Below are positions 43,682-52,070 of a stretch of DNA of 64,000 nt, in pieces; the first letter of the stretch is position 1, and each line of letters opens with the position of its first letter. Source of the stretch: Undibacterium hunanense (lineage in GTDB: Bacteria; Pseudomonadota; Gammaproteobacteria; Burkholderiales; Burkholderiaceae_D); the NCBI RefSeq assembly GCF_014284335.1, contig NZ_JACOGF010000007.1, positions 62,001-126,000 of the forward strand, in the 5' to 3' direction. The notes beneath the pieces were generated by a model. It was not told where the DNA came from, made no database searches, and worked only from the letters and a program-made list of their open reading frames with translations. Position numbers and translations under genes: made by a program.

Positions 43682-44590
43682 TTATTGCCCGCTTTCACCA
43701 AAGCGGGCCAGGTCTGGCCGCTGTCTGGCGATGGACTGCCAGACCAGCCGGGATTCGGCATAGGCACGCCTGCCTTGCAGCGTGGCGGCATACAATACCC
43801 ACTCTTCAACTGCAGCCTGTTCATCTGGCCGCAAGTCAGTCAATGCAGCAGCTTCGGCCTTGCTGGCCAGTCTGAATTCGGCACGTGACATCTGTGTTTT
43901 TCCATCCCTGGCAGAGACATAGCTAACCTGCCAGCGATAGGTCCTGCCTTCTTCCAGTCGTATATTGTCGGGCAATTGCCAGTTATTTTCTTTCAGCTTG
44001 TGGCTGACAATCGGCTTTTCGTCTGTGAGTTTTTCATCCACGGCCTGGATACTGATGTCAAATTCAGCCGCTTCGGCCGCCATCCAGCTGAATACAGGTC
44101 GATCACCCAGCAACAAGCTATTATTTTCTGGTGCAGTGATGGCGATACGTGGCGGTAACTGACGCATACGTACTGCGCCGGCAATCACATTACTGGTTTC
44201 TGCTGCGCGTACCAGTTTTTCTGCCATGGGCCTGACCACGGCTTTTTGTCCTTGCAGGCTGATGACATTCTCTTTTTCTATGCTGACCTGTGCCGGTCCG
44301 GTCACCTGATATACCGATCTGGTGGCATACAGCGACAGCGACACTCTGGCACCGGCATCGACGGTAATCTGCATTTTGGGTTGCAGATAAGCCAGCAGTT
44401 GCAACTTGCTGCTGACGCCATTCACTTCCATCCTGCCATTGCCCTGCACATCCAGCACCATGCCCAATGCAGTATCGGCTTGAGCGCTACCGGCCATCAG
44501 GGCAAACAGCGCGCACACCAGAGCACAGGCCATAGATGCGAAAGCCTGGCCGATGCTAATCGGACGACGTGAAGTAAATGCGGACATCAT
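43682..44590 (-). CDS. Exported FecR-domain-like protein, last gene of the TPS/CHAT/cyclase operon
   Basis: A 302-residue protein with a long signal peptide ending LMAGSAQADT. Residues about 38-120 look like a FecR domain (TALGMVLDVQGNGRMEVNGVSSKLQLLAYLQPKMQITVDAGARVSLSLYATRSVYQVTGPAQVSIEKENVISLQG). A fibronectin-like segment follows (RIAITAPENNSLLLGDRPVFSWMAAEAAEFDISIQ ... GRTYRWQVSYV). The C-terminus is a short helical, TPR-like piece (EEWVLYAATLQGRRAYAESRLVWQSIARQRP). It lacks the cytoplasmic anti-sigma part of true FecR and is probably a periplasmic binding or scaffold protein. Its ATG overlaps the cyclase stop by 4 nt (ATGA), showing translational coupling. The exact partner is unknown. 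Confidence 0.75.
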   Translation of the reverse strand: MMSAFTSRRPISIGQAFASMACALVCALFALMAGSAQADTALGMVLDVQGNGRMEVNGVSSKLQLLAYLQPKMQITVDAGARVSLSLYATRSVYQVTGPAQVSIEKENVISLQGQKAVVRPMAEKLVRAAETSNVIAGAVRMRQLPPRIAITAPENNSLLLGDRPVFSWMAAEAAEFDISIQAVDEKLTDEKPIVSHKLKENNWQLPDNIRLEEGRTYRWQVSYVSARDGKTQMSRAEFRLASKAEAAALTDLRPDEQAAVEEWVLYAATLQGRRAYAESRLVWQSIARQRPDLARFGESGQ

Positions 44591-46443
44591 GGATTTGCCT
44601 GTTTCTTTAAAAGATTGGTGGTGGTTTCTTGCGGCAATTGCCAGCCAAAAACCGCCATGGCTGAACGACCCTTGAGCTGCTTTTCGCCCAGGGAAACAAA
44701 AGTAACCAGGTCCAGCAATTTGTCGGCCACGGTGTCAGAACATACCACGGGATAGCCAACGTCCTTGCACAGGCCTTCTATCCTGGCTGCGGTATTCACA
44801 GTGTCACCAATGGCGGTGTATTCATGCCTTTCGGCAGAGCCGACCTGGCCGATGACGGCATCGCCGCTATGCAGGCCTATACCTATGGCAAGTGGTGGCT
44901 TGCCTTCCTGCTGCAATTCAGTATTCAGGTCCGCCAGAGCATACAGCATGTCACGTGCTGCATCGAAGGCACTTTGTTCGGGGCTGGGCAAGGCATTCGG
45001 GGCACCGAAAAATGCCATCATGCCGTCGCCGATAAACTTGTCTATGGTGCCGCCATGTTCATGCACGGCCTTGCTCATCACCGCAAAATAACGGTTGAGC
45101 AGACTGACTACCTCTTCCGCCTGGGCATGTTCGCACAGGGTGGTAAAACCACGGATGTCTGAAAACAGTACGCACACTGGCAAGCGACGGCTGTGGGTAT
45201 AGTTGTGCTCACGTCCGGCGACGATTTCATCCATCACAGCCGGGCTGACCCGGCCTGAAAATGCCTTGCTCAAACGCTGTTTGTCGATGAAATGCCGCCA
45301 ACCCTGATAAGCACTACTGGAACCCAGCGCCAGCAATCCAGTCAGCAAGATGGCAGTTGGTGGCAGCCACACATCATATTGCATGGCGACGGTACTGGCA
45401 GCCAGCAAACTGGTCACAGCCAGCACAAACAATGCGACTTTCCAACGTACCGAGCGACCAAACCAGAACAATACAAAAACACAGCACAGCGTGAACAGGA
45501 CTTCATTGCTGGCCGGTTTCAGCATGCGCTGGTTCATGATGCTGCGCAGCAGTTGTGCATGCGCCAGTACACCAGGATTGGGAACACCATCAGGCAGCCA
45601 GGACGCCAAAGGCACGGGCAAATCGACCAGGTCTGTCGCTTCCATGGTCGCGCCCAATAACACCACGCGGCCTTCAAAGCGGCGTTTCAATTCACCGATA
45701 TTGCCCTTGTCTGATAATTGCAGTACGTCTTGCAGCGGAATGTAGTCAAAACGCGGACCAAGGCGGTAGTTGATCAGACCCGACCAGTCTTGCCTGACGC
45801 CGGCAGCAGCTGCGACTTCTGTCGCCAGGCCGCTGGCACCGCCATCGGGCTGACAGTGTTTACCAGGGAAACGACGTATGCGCTGATCGCTGTCGCGGCA
45901 AAATTCTGCCGATGCAAGCGGTTGGAAGCGCGCATTCTGCATACCCAGCACGGCGGCATAATCGACCTGGATATTGATAAAATGCCGGCGCTGCATATCC
46001 CAGACCTTGGCCGCCACCACAGGTGTACCCTGTATGGTTTCCAATATGCCGGACAGCAGGGCCTTATGAAAATCGGCATCGGTCTTACGGGTAGAGGCCA
46101 GGGTATCGTAGCGTTTTTCGGGCAGGCTGACATCCATGCCAACTGCCCTGGCACCGGCCAGGTTCATGGTTTTCAGGAATTCGGCCAGGTACACATGGTT
46201 CAGCACCAGTGGTTCATCGACTTCATCCAGGAAAGCTTCATTGATGCCGACGATGACGGGTTCATGCTCTACCGTCTGTGGTGAATACTCACGCGCCAGC
46301 CAAAACTGGATATCCAGCAGCTTGTTATCCATCGCCTGTGTCCCAGACCAGTTGAGCAACAACGCAGCAAAGCCGCACAGCAGCACAGGCACCCACCAGC
46401 CTGGCCCGGGGCGAAAGCGTGTGGAAACAGGACGAGATGTCAT
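44587..46443 (-). CDS. CHASE2-domain class III adenylate cyclase
   Basis: A 618-residue membrane protein. One N-terminal helix (WWVPVLLCGFAALLLNW) is followed by a periplasmic CHASE2 sensor domain of about 260 residues (LLDIQFWLAREYSPQTVEHEPVIVGINEAFLDEV ... GRVVLLGATMEATDLVDLPV). Three closely spaced helices (residues about 315-395) follow. The C-terminal catalytic domain has both metal-binding Asp (FSDIRGFTTL and FIGDGMMAFFG), the adenine-selecting Lys (TIDKFIGD) and Thr (YTAIGD), and the transition-state Asn/Arg (NTAARIE). It should make cAMP in response to a periplasmic signal. It follows the TpsA gene by 22 nt on the same strand and overlaps the FecR-like gene. Confidence 0.92.
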   Translation of the reverse strand: MTSRPVSTRFRPGPGWWVPVLLCGFAALLLNWSGTQAMDNKLLDIQFWLAREYSPQTVEHEPVIVGINEAFLDEVDEPLVLNHVYLAEFLKTMNLAGARAVGMDVSLPEKRYDTLASTRKTDADFHKALLSGILETIQGTPVVAAKVWDMQRRHFINIQVDYAAVLGMQNARFQPLASAEFCRDSDQRIRRFPGKHCQPDGGASGLATEVAAAAGVRQDWSGLINYRLGPRFDYIPLQDVLQLSDKGNIGELKRRFEGRVVLLGATMEATDLVDLPVPLASWLPDGVPNPGVLAHAQLLRSIMNQRMLKPASNEVLFTLCCVFVLFWFGRSVRWKVALFVLAVTSLLAASTVAMQYDVWLPPTAILLTGLLALGSSSAYQGWRHFIDKQRLSKAFSGRVSPAVMDEIVAGREHNYTHSRRLPVCVLFSDIRGFTTLCEHAQAEEVVSLLNRYFAVMSKAVHEHGGTIDKFIGDGMMAFFGAPNALPSPEQSAFDAARDMLYALADLNTELQQEGKPPLAIGIGLHSGDAVIGQVGSAERHEYTAIGDTVNTAARIEGLCKDVGYPVVCSDTVADKLLDLVTFVSLGEKQLKGRSAMAVFGWQLPQETTTNLLKKQANP

Positions 46444-46465
46444 GGCTGGTCTGGCATTGACAAGA

Positions 46466-49400
46466 TCAAGGCTTCAACAGACCGGTAGCCGTAGGCAGCA
46501 AGCCGCCACGCCCAACCGGACTAAGTGAACTGCCGTTACCGATACGACATAAATCCATGGTCAGATCTCCCAAATCATAGGCTTGTGCCGACAAGGTCAG
46601 CAGGCTGGCTGCAAAATCAACTTGCGGGCTGCTCAATCTTATCACTCCGTTCACGCCGTCAGGGGCCGCAGCCTGAATAAGATTGCCACTATTGCGGCTA
46701 AAACTCAATGGCGGACCACCTATGCGTAGCTGGTTGCCGGTGGCGATGGTGGCATCAACCTGAACATTGACATTGCCACCAGAGGCAGCAGGTGCCGCCG
46801 TATTGGCCTGCACAAAGCCGTTTCTGAGAACCAGCGCCGGTGCGGTAATGCTGATATCACCGCCATTACCGGTCTGCAGCCCATTGACTGAAGTAGTCAA
46901 TTGCGAGCTGTCCAGCAATAGCGGGCCACTACCGCGCACCACGATATTGCCGCCATTGCCATCCTGGGCGCTGGTGGTAATGGCACTGGCACGGCTCCGG
47001 AAACGGCTGGCGTAGCTGATCCGGATATCACTGGCAGCCACATTACCGCTGGCAGATGCACTGATCTGCGCCTGTTGTAACTGTATGTCGGGCGCATTCA
47101 CGGCCAGCAAGGTTTTGCTGATGGCACCGGGTTGATCTGGCCTTGCGGCATTGCTGATGGACAGTATGCCCTGATCGATATGCAGGCTCTCTGATGCTGC
47201 CAGGTTGACACTGCCGGCATAACCACTGGAAGCAGGCCCGGCTTCTGAACTGATGATGGCATGGTTGCTGATATCGATAATGCCGCCACTGACATTGACC
47301 GCACCTGCCTTGCCTTTGGCAAAGGCGCTGGACGAAATCTGCGCAGCATTACGCATGGTAATGCTGCTGGCATTCACATTGACGGTGCCAGCATTGCCAA
47401 CCGAGTAGCGGGTATATTCATCACCGGCATTGGCACTGCTGAGTATGCCTGTGACAGGCGCTGGCCTGTCGCTGCCAGCATCTACCATCTGAGTTGGTTT
47501 GCCATCCATATCAAGACTGCCGGCAATAACTTTGACAGCGCCGGCCGAACCGGTGCTGTAGCTGATGGTGGCGGAGGAAATCTGCCCGCCATCGGTCAGA
47601 CTCAGCTTGCCGCTGACATTCACGTCCACACTGCCCGCATTGCCCTGTGCCTGAGTACCGGCATCACTGTATATGCCGGTGGCCTGGCCCTTGCCATTGA
47701 TATCGATTGCCGCCGCATCAACCCTGACAGCACCCGCATTGCCGATAAAGCGGGTGGAAGAAGAAATGCTGCCCCCAGCCTCCAGCAATACAGACTGACC
47801 GGCCTGCACCTGGATGCTGCCGCCGTTGCCCACGCCTATGGTCTCGGCACGCACGCCGGATTCGCCACCGCTAATGCTAACGTTCTTGCCGACGATGCTG
47901 ATATTGCCGCTATTGCCCCTGGTGTAGGTGGTGGATGAAATCCGGCCACCATCTGTGAGCATCAGTCTGTCGGCAACACTGACATCAATATTGCCGCCGT
48001 TGCCACCCTGAAAACTGGCTGGCATACGAAAATCCCCTGCATCACTATAAATGCCGGCACTCAGGCCCTGACCGTCAATGACAAGGCTATCCGACTGAAA
48101 TTTGATGATGCCAGCATTGCCCCTGTCAAATGCGGACGTTGATATACCACCCTCGGCCTGCATGGTGGCAGTACCGCGTATGGCCACATCGACATTGCCG
48201 GCATTTCCCTTGCCACCAGAAATACTGTTGATGCCGGTTGACAGGCCATCGCCATTGATCAGCAATTCACCAGCGCTGACTTTGACATCACCACCCTGCC
48301 CGGCGGTATAGGTGGCAGATGAAATCTGCGCACTGCTCAGGATAGTCAATTTGCCGCTGGCGGATACGTCGACCTTTCCTGCATTACCGCTACCACTATT
48401 ACTGCTGCCGGTATTGGCAGTCGAGACTATACCGGTATCGGGGCCATTTGCTTCGCTGCCATCGAGCATGATTTCACCGGCGCTGACAACGACGGTGCCA
48501 GCATTACCCCTGGCATTGCTGGATGAAGAAATCAGACCGCCATTCAGCACTGCCAGCTTGCCTTTGACATGGATGTCAAGGTTGCCGGCATTGCCGCCAA
48601 AGTCATTCGCCTGACTGTAGATGCCTGTCACCTGGCCCTGGCCATCCAGCACGGCAGTATCGGCATCGATACGGATAGCACCGGCGTTACCATTGGTGAA
48701 GGTTGATGAAGATATGCGGGCACCGTTCAGAATGCTGAGTTGCCCGCTGGCCGATACCTGTATGTCGCCCGACCTGGCAATACCATCTTTCGCGTTGCTG
48801 AACACACCGGTGTCCTGTCTGCCCCCCTGGGCATCGATGACGATATCGCCGGCCTGTATGCGTATCTGTCCACCGTCAATAAAACCACTGCCAGGGCTGT
48901 TGACACTGCCGCCATTGACAATAGCAAGCCGTCCATTCATACCTGTCACATCGGCAATTGCAAGTGACACATCCAGTTTGCCGCTGCCCACGGCAGCGAC
49001 ACGGATATTGCCACCCGGCGCCTGCAAGCTGGCATTGTCGATGCTGATATCACCAGCGATCAGGCTGATTACCTGCTGCGACCGGGTTGACAATGTGGCG
49101 CCATCCCGCAGTTCCAGCGTAGCGCGGGTGCTGCCTAAAAATCCGAAAGCTTCGGGTGCTGCTGCTGACAGGGTGCTGGCGCGCGTGGCATCAACATAAA
49201 AATTACCATCAGAAAATTTCAGGTAATTGGCGGTACTGATGTGCAGACCCGCCGGCACATCCAGTGCCGCACCTGCACCAAAAATCACACCTGCCGGATT
49301 AATGAAGTAGAAATTAGGCTGGCTGCCTGTGGCCGCTGTCAATTGCAACAAGCCATTGATCTGGGATGCCGGACCACCAGTGACACGGGCGATGACATTC

Positions 49401-49696
49401 TGCAAGGCGGTAGTCGTAGTGAAATTGGCTGATTCACCGCTGTCTATGCTGAAGCTGCGAAAACTGTGAAATAAATTCGCACCTTTGGTCGTACCCAGGT
49501 TTTGTGGAATCACAAAATTGCCGGATAAATTTTGTACCGGGCCTACCGTACCATCGGTGACAGCACCAGCTCTTGCCAGCAAAGGTGTGGTGCCGAAGGC
49601 GAACAACAAACTAATGCAGATGACTGTGTGCATGGCACGCATGGTCTGTTTGCGACGCTTCTGCCCCACAGGGAAATGCAACAGGGTCGTGTTCAT
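46466..49696 (-). CDS. Two-partner secretion exoprotein TpsA (filamentous haemagglutinin N-terminal domain, beta-helix)
   Basis: A 1076-residue protein with an extended signal region (ends TPLLARAGAV) and a TPS domain of about residues 44-290, including NLFHSFRSFSIDSGESANFT and FINPAGVIFGAGAALDVPAGLHISTANYLKF (the NPxGVxFG motif). Residues about 325-870 hold nine degenerate repeats of 60-80 residues built on ISSxTxxxGNAGxVxVxA ... GxGxxTGIYS, a right-handed beta-helix pattern. The C-terminus has a single Cys and GRGG (LCRIGNGSSLSPVGRGG), a layout I associate with cyanobacterial TPS proteins. It is secreted by the TpsB encoded two genes upstream and likely stays on or leaves the surface as an adhesin. 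Its start overlaps the CHAT gene by 4 nt. Confidence 0.9.
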   Translation of the reverse strand: MNTTLLHFPVGQKRRKQTMRAMHTVICISLLFAFGTTPLLARAGAVTDGTVGPVQNLSGNFVIPQNLGTTKGANLFHSFRSFSIDSGESANFTTTTALQNVIARVTGGPASQINGLLQLTAATGSQPNFYFINPAGVIFGAGAALDVPAGLHISTANYLKFSDGNFYVDATRASTLSAAAPEAFGFLGSTRATLELRDGATLSTRSQQVISLIAGDISIDNASLQAPGGNIRVAAVGSGKLDVSLAIADVTGMNGRLAIVNGGSVNSPGSGFIDGGQIRIQAGDIVIDAQGGRQDTGVFSNAKDGIARSGDIQVSASGQLSILNGARISSSTFTNGNAGAIRIDADTAVLDGQGQVTGIYSQANDFGGNAGNLDIHVKGKLAVLNGGLISSSSNARGNAGTVVVSAGEIMLDGSEANGPDTGIVSTANTGSSNSGSGNAGKVDVSASGKLTILSSAQISSATYTAGQGGDVKVSAGELLINGDGLSTGINSISGGKGNAGNVDVAIRGTATMQAEGGISTSAFDRGNAGIIKFQSDSLVIDGQGLSAGIYSDAGDFRMPASFQGGNGGNIDVSVADRLMLTDGGRISSTTYTRGNSGNISIVGKNVSISGGESGVRAETIGVGNGGSIQVQAGQSVLLEAGGSISSSTRFIGNAGAVRVDAAAIDINGKGQATGIYSDAGTQAQGNAGSVDVNVSGKLSLTDGGQISSATISYSTGSAGAVKVIAGSLDMDGKPTQMVDAGSDRPAPVTGILSSANAGDEYTRYSVGNAGTVNVNASSITMRNAAQISSSAFAKGKAGAVNVSGGIIDISNHAIISSEAGPASSGYAGSVNLAASESLHIDQGILSISNAARPDQPGAISKTLLAVNAPDIQLQQAQISASASGNVAASDIRISYASRFRSRASAITTSAQDGNGGNIVVRGSGPLLLDSSQLTTSVNGLQTGNGGDISITAPALVLRNGFVQANTAAPAASGGNVNVQVDATIATGNQLRIGGPPLSFSRNSGNLIQAAAPDGVNGVIRLSSPQVDFAASLLTLSAQAYDLGDLTMDLCRIGNGSSLSPVGRGGLLPTATGLLKP

Positions 49697-52059
49697 AACC
49701 AGCTCCCGACCATGATAAATGGTGCCCAGTAAAAAGGATGACTGTAGTTGTCGTTTTTCAGCAGTTCCAGTTGGGCTTTTTGCAAAGCCTGCACCTTGCT
49801 GTTTGCCGGTGAAGACAGATTGCGATAAAACTGCGCCATCAGGGCGCTGGCGGCGTCATCGGATACTGGCCATAGCGAACCGAGTGCGCTTTTGGCGTGT
49901 GCCTTCAAGGCTGCGCCGCTCAGGCCCAGCGGAGCCCTGTCATCGCCCTCTGCCGTTTCACAGGCGGACAGGGTCAGCAATTCCAGCCCGCGACTGTTTT
50001 TTTCACCTGCACGCAACAATTGCTGCAAACCATTCATGGTGATGAGGTCATCATGCGCCATCAGGAAGCTGTTGTCTGCCGTGCCGCCGAATACACCATG
50101 CGAGGCGATATGCACGATCTGGTAATCGCCGGTTTTTATTTTCCCGGCGAATGCAGACACGGTAAAACCGGCGTTCAGCAGGGTCTGGCCTGGTGCAAGT
50201 TTTTCCAGCATGCGTATTTCTTCATCGACACCGTTGAGCGAGAGCATTTGCTGCAATTGCTGGTGCCGCAGCAGTTTTTCGGCAGCAGGTTTATCGGTAA
50301 CAGACATAGCAGCGTTGCTGTCAGCGCCGGATTTGCCTGCTGGCAGGCTGCGCATGCTGCGGGTGAAACTGCCACGGCTTAGCTGGCGGCCTGTGGTGGC
50401 TGAGGTGGCCACGGTGGCTGTCGCAGATTGCGGACCGGCGGCCAGCAACTGCTCTACCATCACGGCAGGTAGTTTATCGACGACGGCACCCGGTTCACTC
50501 ATACCGGCCAGCAGGGTTTTCAAGTTTGTACCTTGTTGTTCGCGCGCAGCGGTATTTGTGAGTGTCAGTGCCGGGACGATGGCTATCGCATATTTTTCTA
50601 TGGCAAAGCGCTGGCCATCATGCAGGGCGGCAAATGGAAGTAGACGCAAAGCACCGTCAGGAATAATTACCAGGGTTTCAATTTTCTTTTGTTGCAGCAG
50701 ACTGTCTAACGGTGCCAGCAGCATATCGTACAGGCGTTTTGCTTGCGGTTTGAAGGACAGATTATCGCGGATGTTGCTACCAAATTCGATGACCTCGGCA
50801 CGCAAGCTGTCGGCGGAAACAGCGATGCTGCGGTGCTGCATGCCACCAGCGGTTTCCAGCAGCAATTCCATGCGGCTTGGCAAGATCACCGGATAGATAA
50901 TGGCCGTGCCAGGCGCAAGTGTGGATGAACGGCGATTGGCGCGTGCGCTTTCAACTGCGCAACGGTCACCCAGATAATCTTGCAGCTCGGTCTGCTTGAT
51001 GAGTTCAAGCACGTTGCGGGCACGTCGCAATTGCTGTTCCTTATTAGCGGCATTCAGTTGATCTGCGCCCTGCAACAGCATATCCGCCAATCCCAGGTAA
51101 ACCGGCTCCAGCGTTTCACGGAATGAGGATTTTCCATCCTGATATTCGACCGGGATATCGGTGCGTATGGCCTCAATATGATCGAGTGCCCGCTGGTAGG
51201 CAGCAATTGCCATATCAGTCTGCCCACGCTGACGCAAAATGCGGCCACGACGCCATTCGACAGCAATCAGAAAATCATGGGCTTGCATTGTCTGCGCCAC
51301 CAACATGGCCTGATCACTGAGGGCCAGTGCGTCGTCCTGGCGATGGGCATCTTCATACATTTGCGCGAGTTGATCCAGCGCTTCCAGCAAGAGACGGCTT
51401 TCCTGCCCGGCCTGCGCCAACTGGCGCGCATAATCGAATGCCTGATAAGCCAGCGCATGGCCAGCTGGCCCGATAGCTTTTGCCTGCGCCCCAAGGTTGA
51501 TGGCAAAGCGTATTCTTGCCTGCGGCTTGCTGACTGCTGGCAGACGTTGCCAGTATGCATTCAGGCTACTGATGCGAGCCGTGGCGCTGAGTTTGCCGCC
51601 ATCCAGCTTCAGTCGATTTAAACCACTGCTGATGGCAATGCCGGCATCGCTTCCAGCCAGGGTTATGGCAACATCATAGGATGCGCGCGCGGCATCTGCA
51701 TTACCACGGCTTTGCTGCCAGTTGCCAAGGGCAATGGCATGGGCGGCCTTGTCCACTGCGGTATCGGCATGTTCGTAGGCAAAGCGCAGATAGGGTTCGG
51801 CCAGCGCAGTCTGTTGCATCTGTATATAGCTGGCAGCAATCGCTGCGGCCAGCCTGACTTTATCAGCCTGTACGCTGGTGGCACTGTATTGCGCCAGCAA
51901 GGGTTGCAATACCTGGCTGTAATTGCCGCGTTCGCATAAATCCAGTTTGTTATTCAGTGTTTCCATTTGGGCATGGGCGAAAGGCAAAATAAAATTGAAC
52001 GACGCCAGGCATGCGATCAATATTTTGCGGACACATTGTGTATGGTTGAAGGTGTGCAT
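49693..52059 (-). CDS. Exported TPR-CHAT domain protease
   Basis: A 788-residue protein with a signal peptide (hydrophobic core LIACLASFNFILPFAHAQ), unusual for CHAT proteins, most of which are cytoplasmic. Residues about 30-340 are TPR-like helical repeats (YSQVLQPLLAQYSATSVQADKV, AEPYLRFAYEHADTAVDKAAHAIALGNWQQSRGN, ADMLLQGADQLNAANKEQQLRRARNVLELI). A CHAT domain of clan CD covers about 400-788, with the catalytic pair His654 (QIVHIASHG) and Cys700 (LLTLSACETAEGDD) and the C-terminal GSLWPVSDDAASALMAQFYRNL and HPFYWAPFIMVGSW blocks. It should be a Cys protease in the periplasm. Between TpsB (11 nt) and TpsA (4-nt overlap), it most likely acts on or with the secreted exoprotein; that is inference. 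Confidence 0.9.
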   Translation of the reverse strand: MHTFNHTQCVRKILIACLASFNFILPFAHAQMETLNNKLDLCERGNYSQVLQPLLAQYSATSVQADKVRLAAAIAASYIQMQQTALAEPYLRFAYEHADTAVDKAAHAIALGNWQQSRGNADAARASYDVAITLAGSDAGIAISSGLNRLKLDGGKLSATARISSLNAYWQRLPAVSKPQARIRFAINLGAQAKAIGPAGHALAYQAFDYARQLAQAGQESRLLLEALDQLAQMYEDAHRQDDALALSDQAMLVAQTMQAHDFLIAVEWRRGRILRQRGQTDMAIAAYQRALDHIEAIRTDIPVEYQDGKSSFRETLEPVYLGLADMLLQGADQLNAANKEQQLRRARNVLELIKQTELQDYLGDRCAVESARANRRSSTLAPGTAIIYPVILPSRMELLLETAGGMQHRSIAVSADSLRAEVIEFGSNIRDNLSFKPQAKRLYDMLLAPLDSLLQQKKIETLVIIPDGALRLLPFAALHDGQRFAIEKYAIAIVPALTLTNTAAREQQGTNLKTLLAGMSEPGAVVDKLPAVMVEQLLAAGPQSATATVATSATTGRQLSRGSFTRSMRSLPAGKSGADSNAAMSVTDKPAAEKLLRHQQLQQMLSLNGVDEEIRMLEKLAPGQTLLNAGFTVSAFAGKIKTGDYQIVHIASHGVFGGTADNSFLMAHDDLITMNGLQQLLRAGEKNSRGLELLTLSACETAEGDDRAPLGLSGAALKAHAKSALGSLWPVSDDAASALMAQFYRNLSSPANSKVQALQKAQLELLKNDNYSHPFYWAPFIMVGSWL

Positions 52060-52070
52060 GATTCGTCCGC

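Noticed and set aside
46466-49696. The internal repeats of TpsA as a CRISPR or DNA repeat array
   Set aside because: The periodicity is at protein level (60-80 residue beta-helix units) with divergent DNA, inside one long reading frame.
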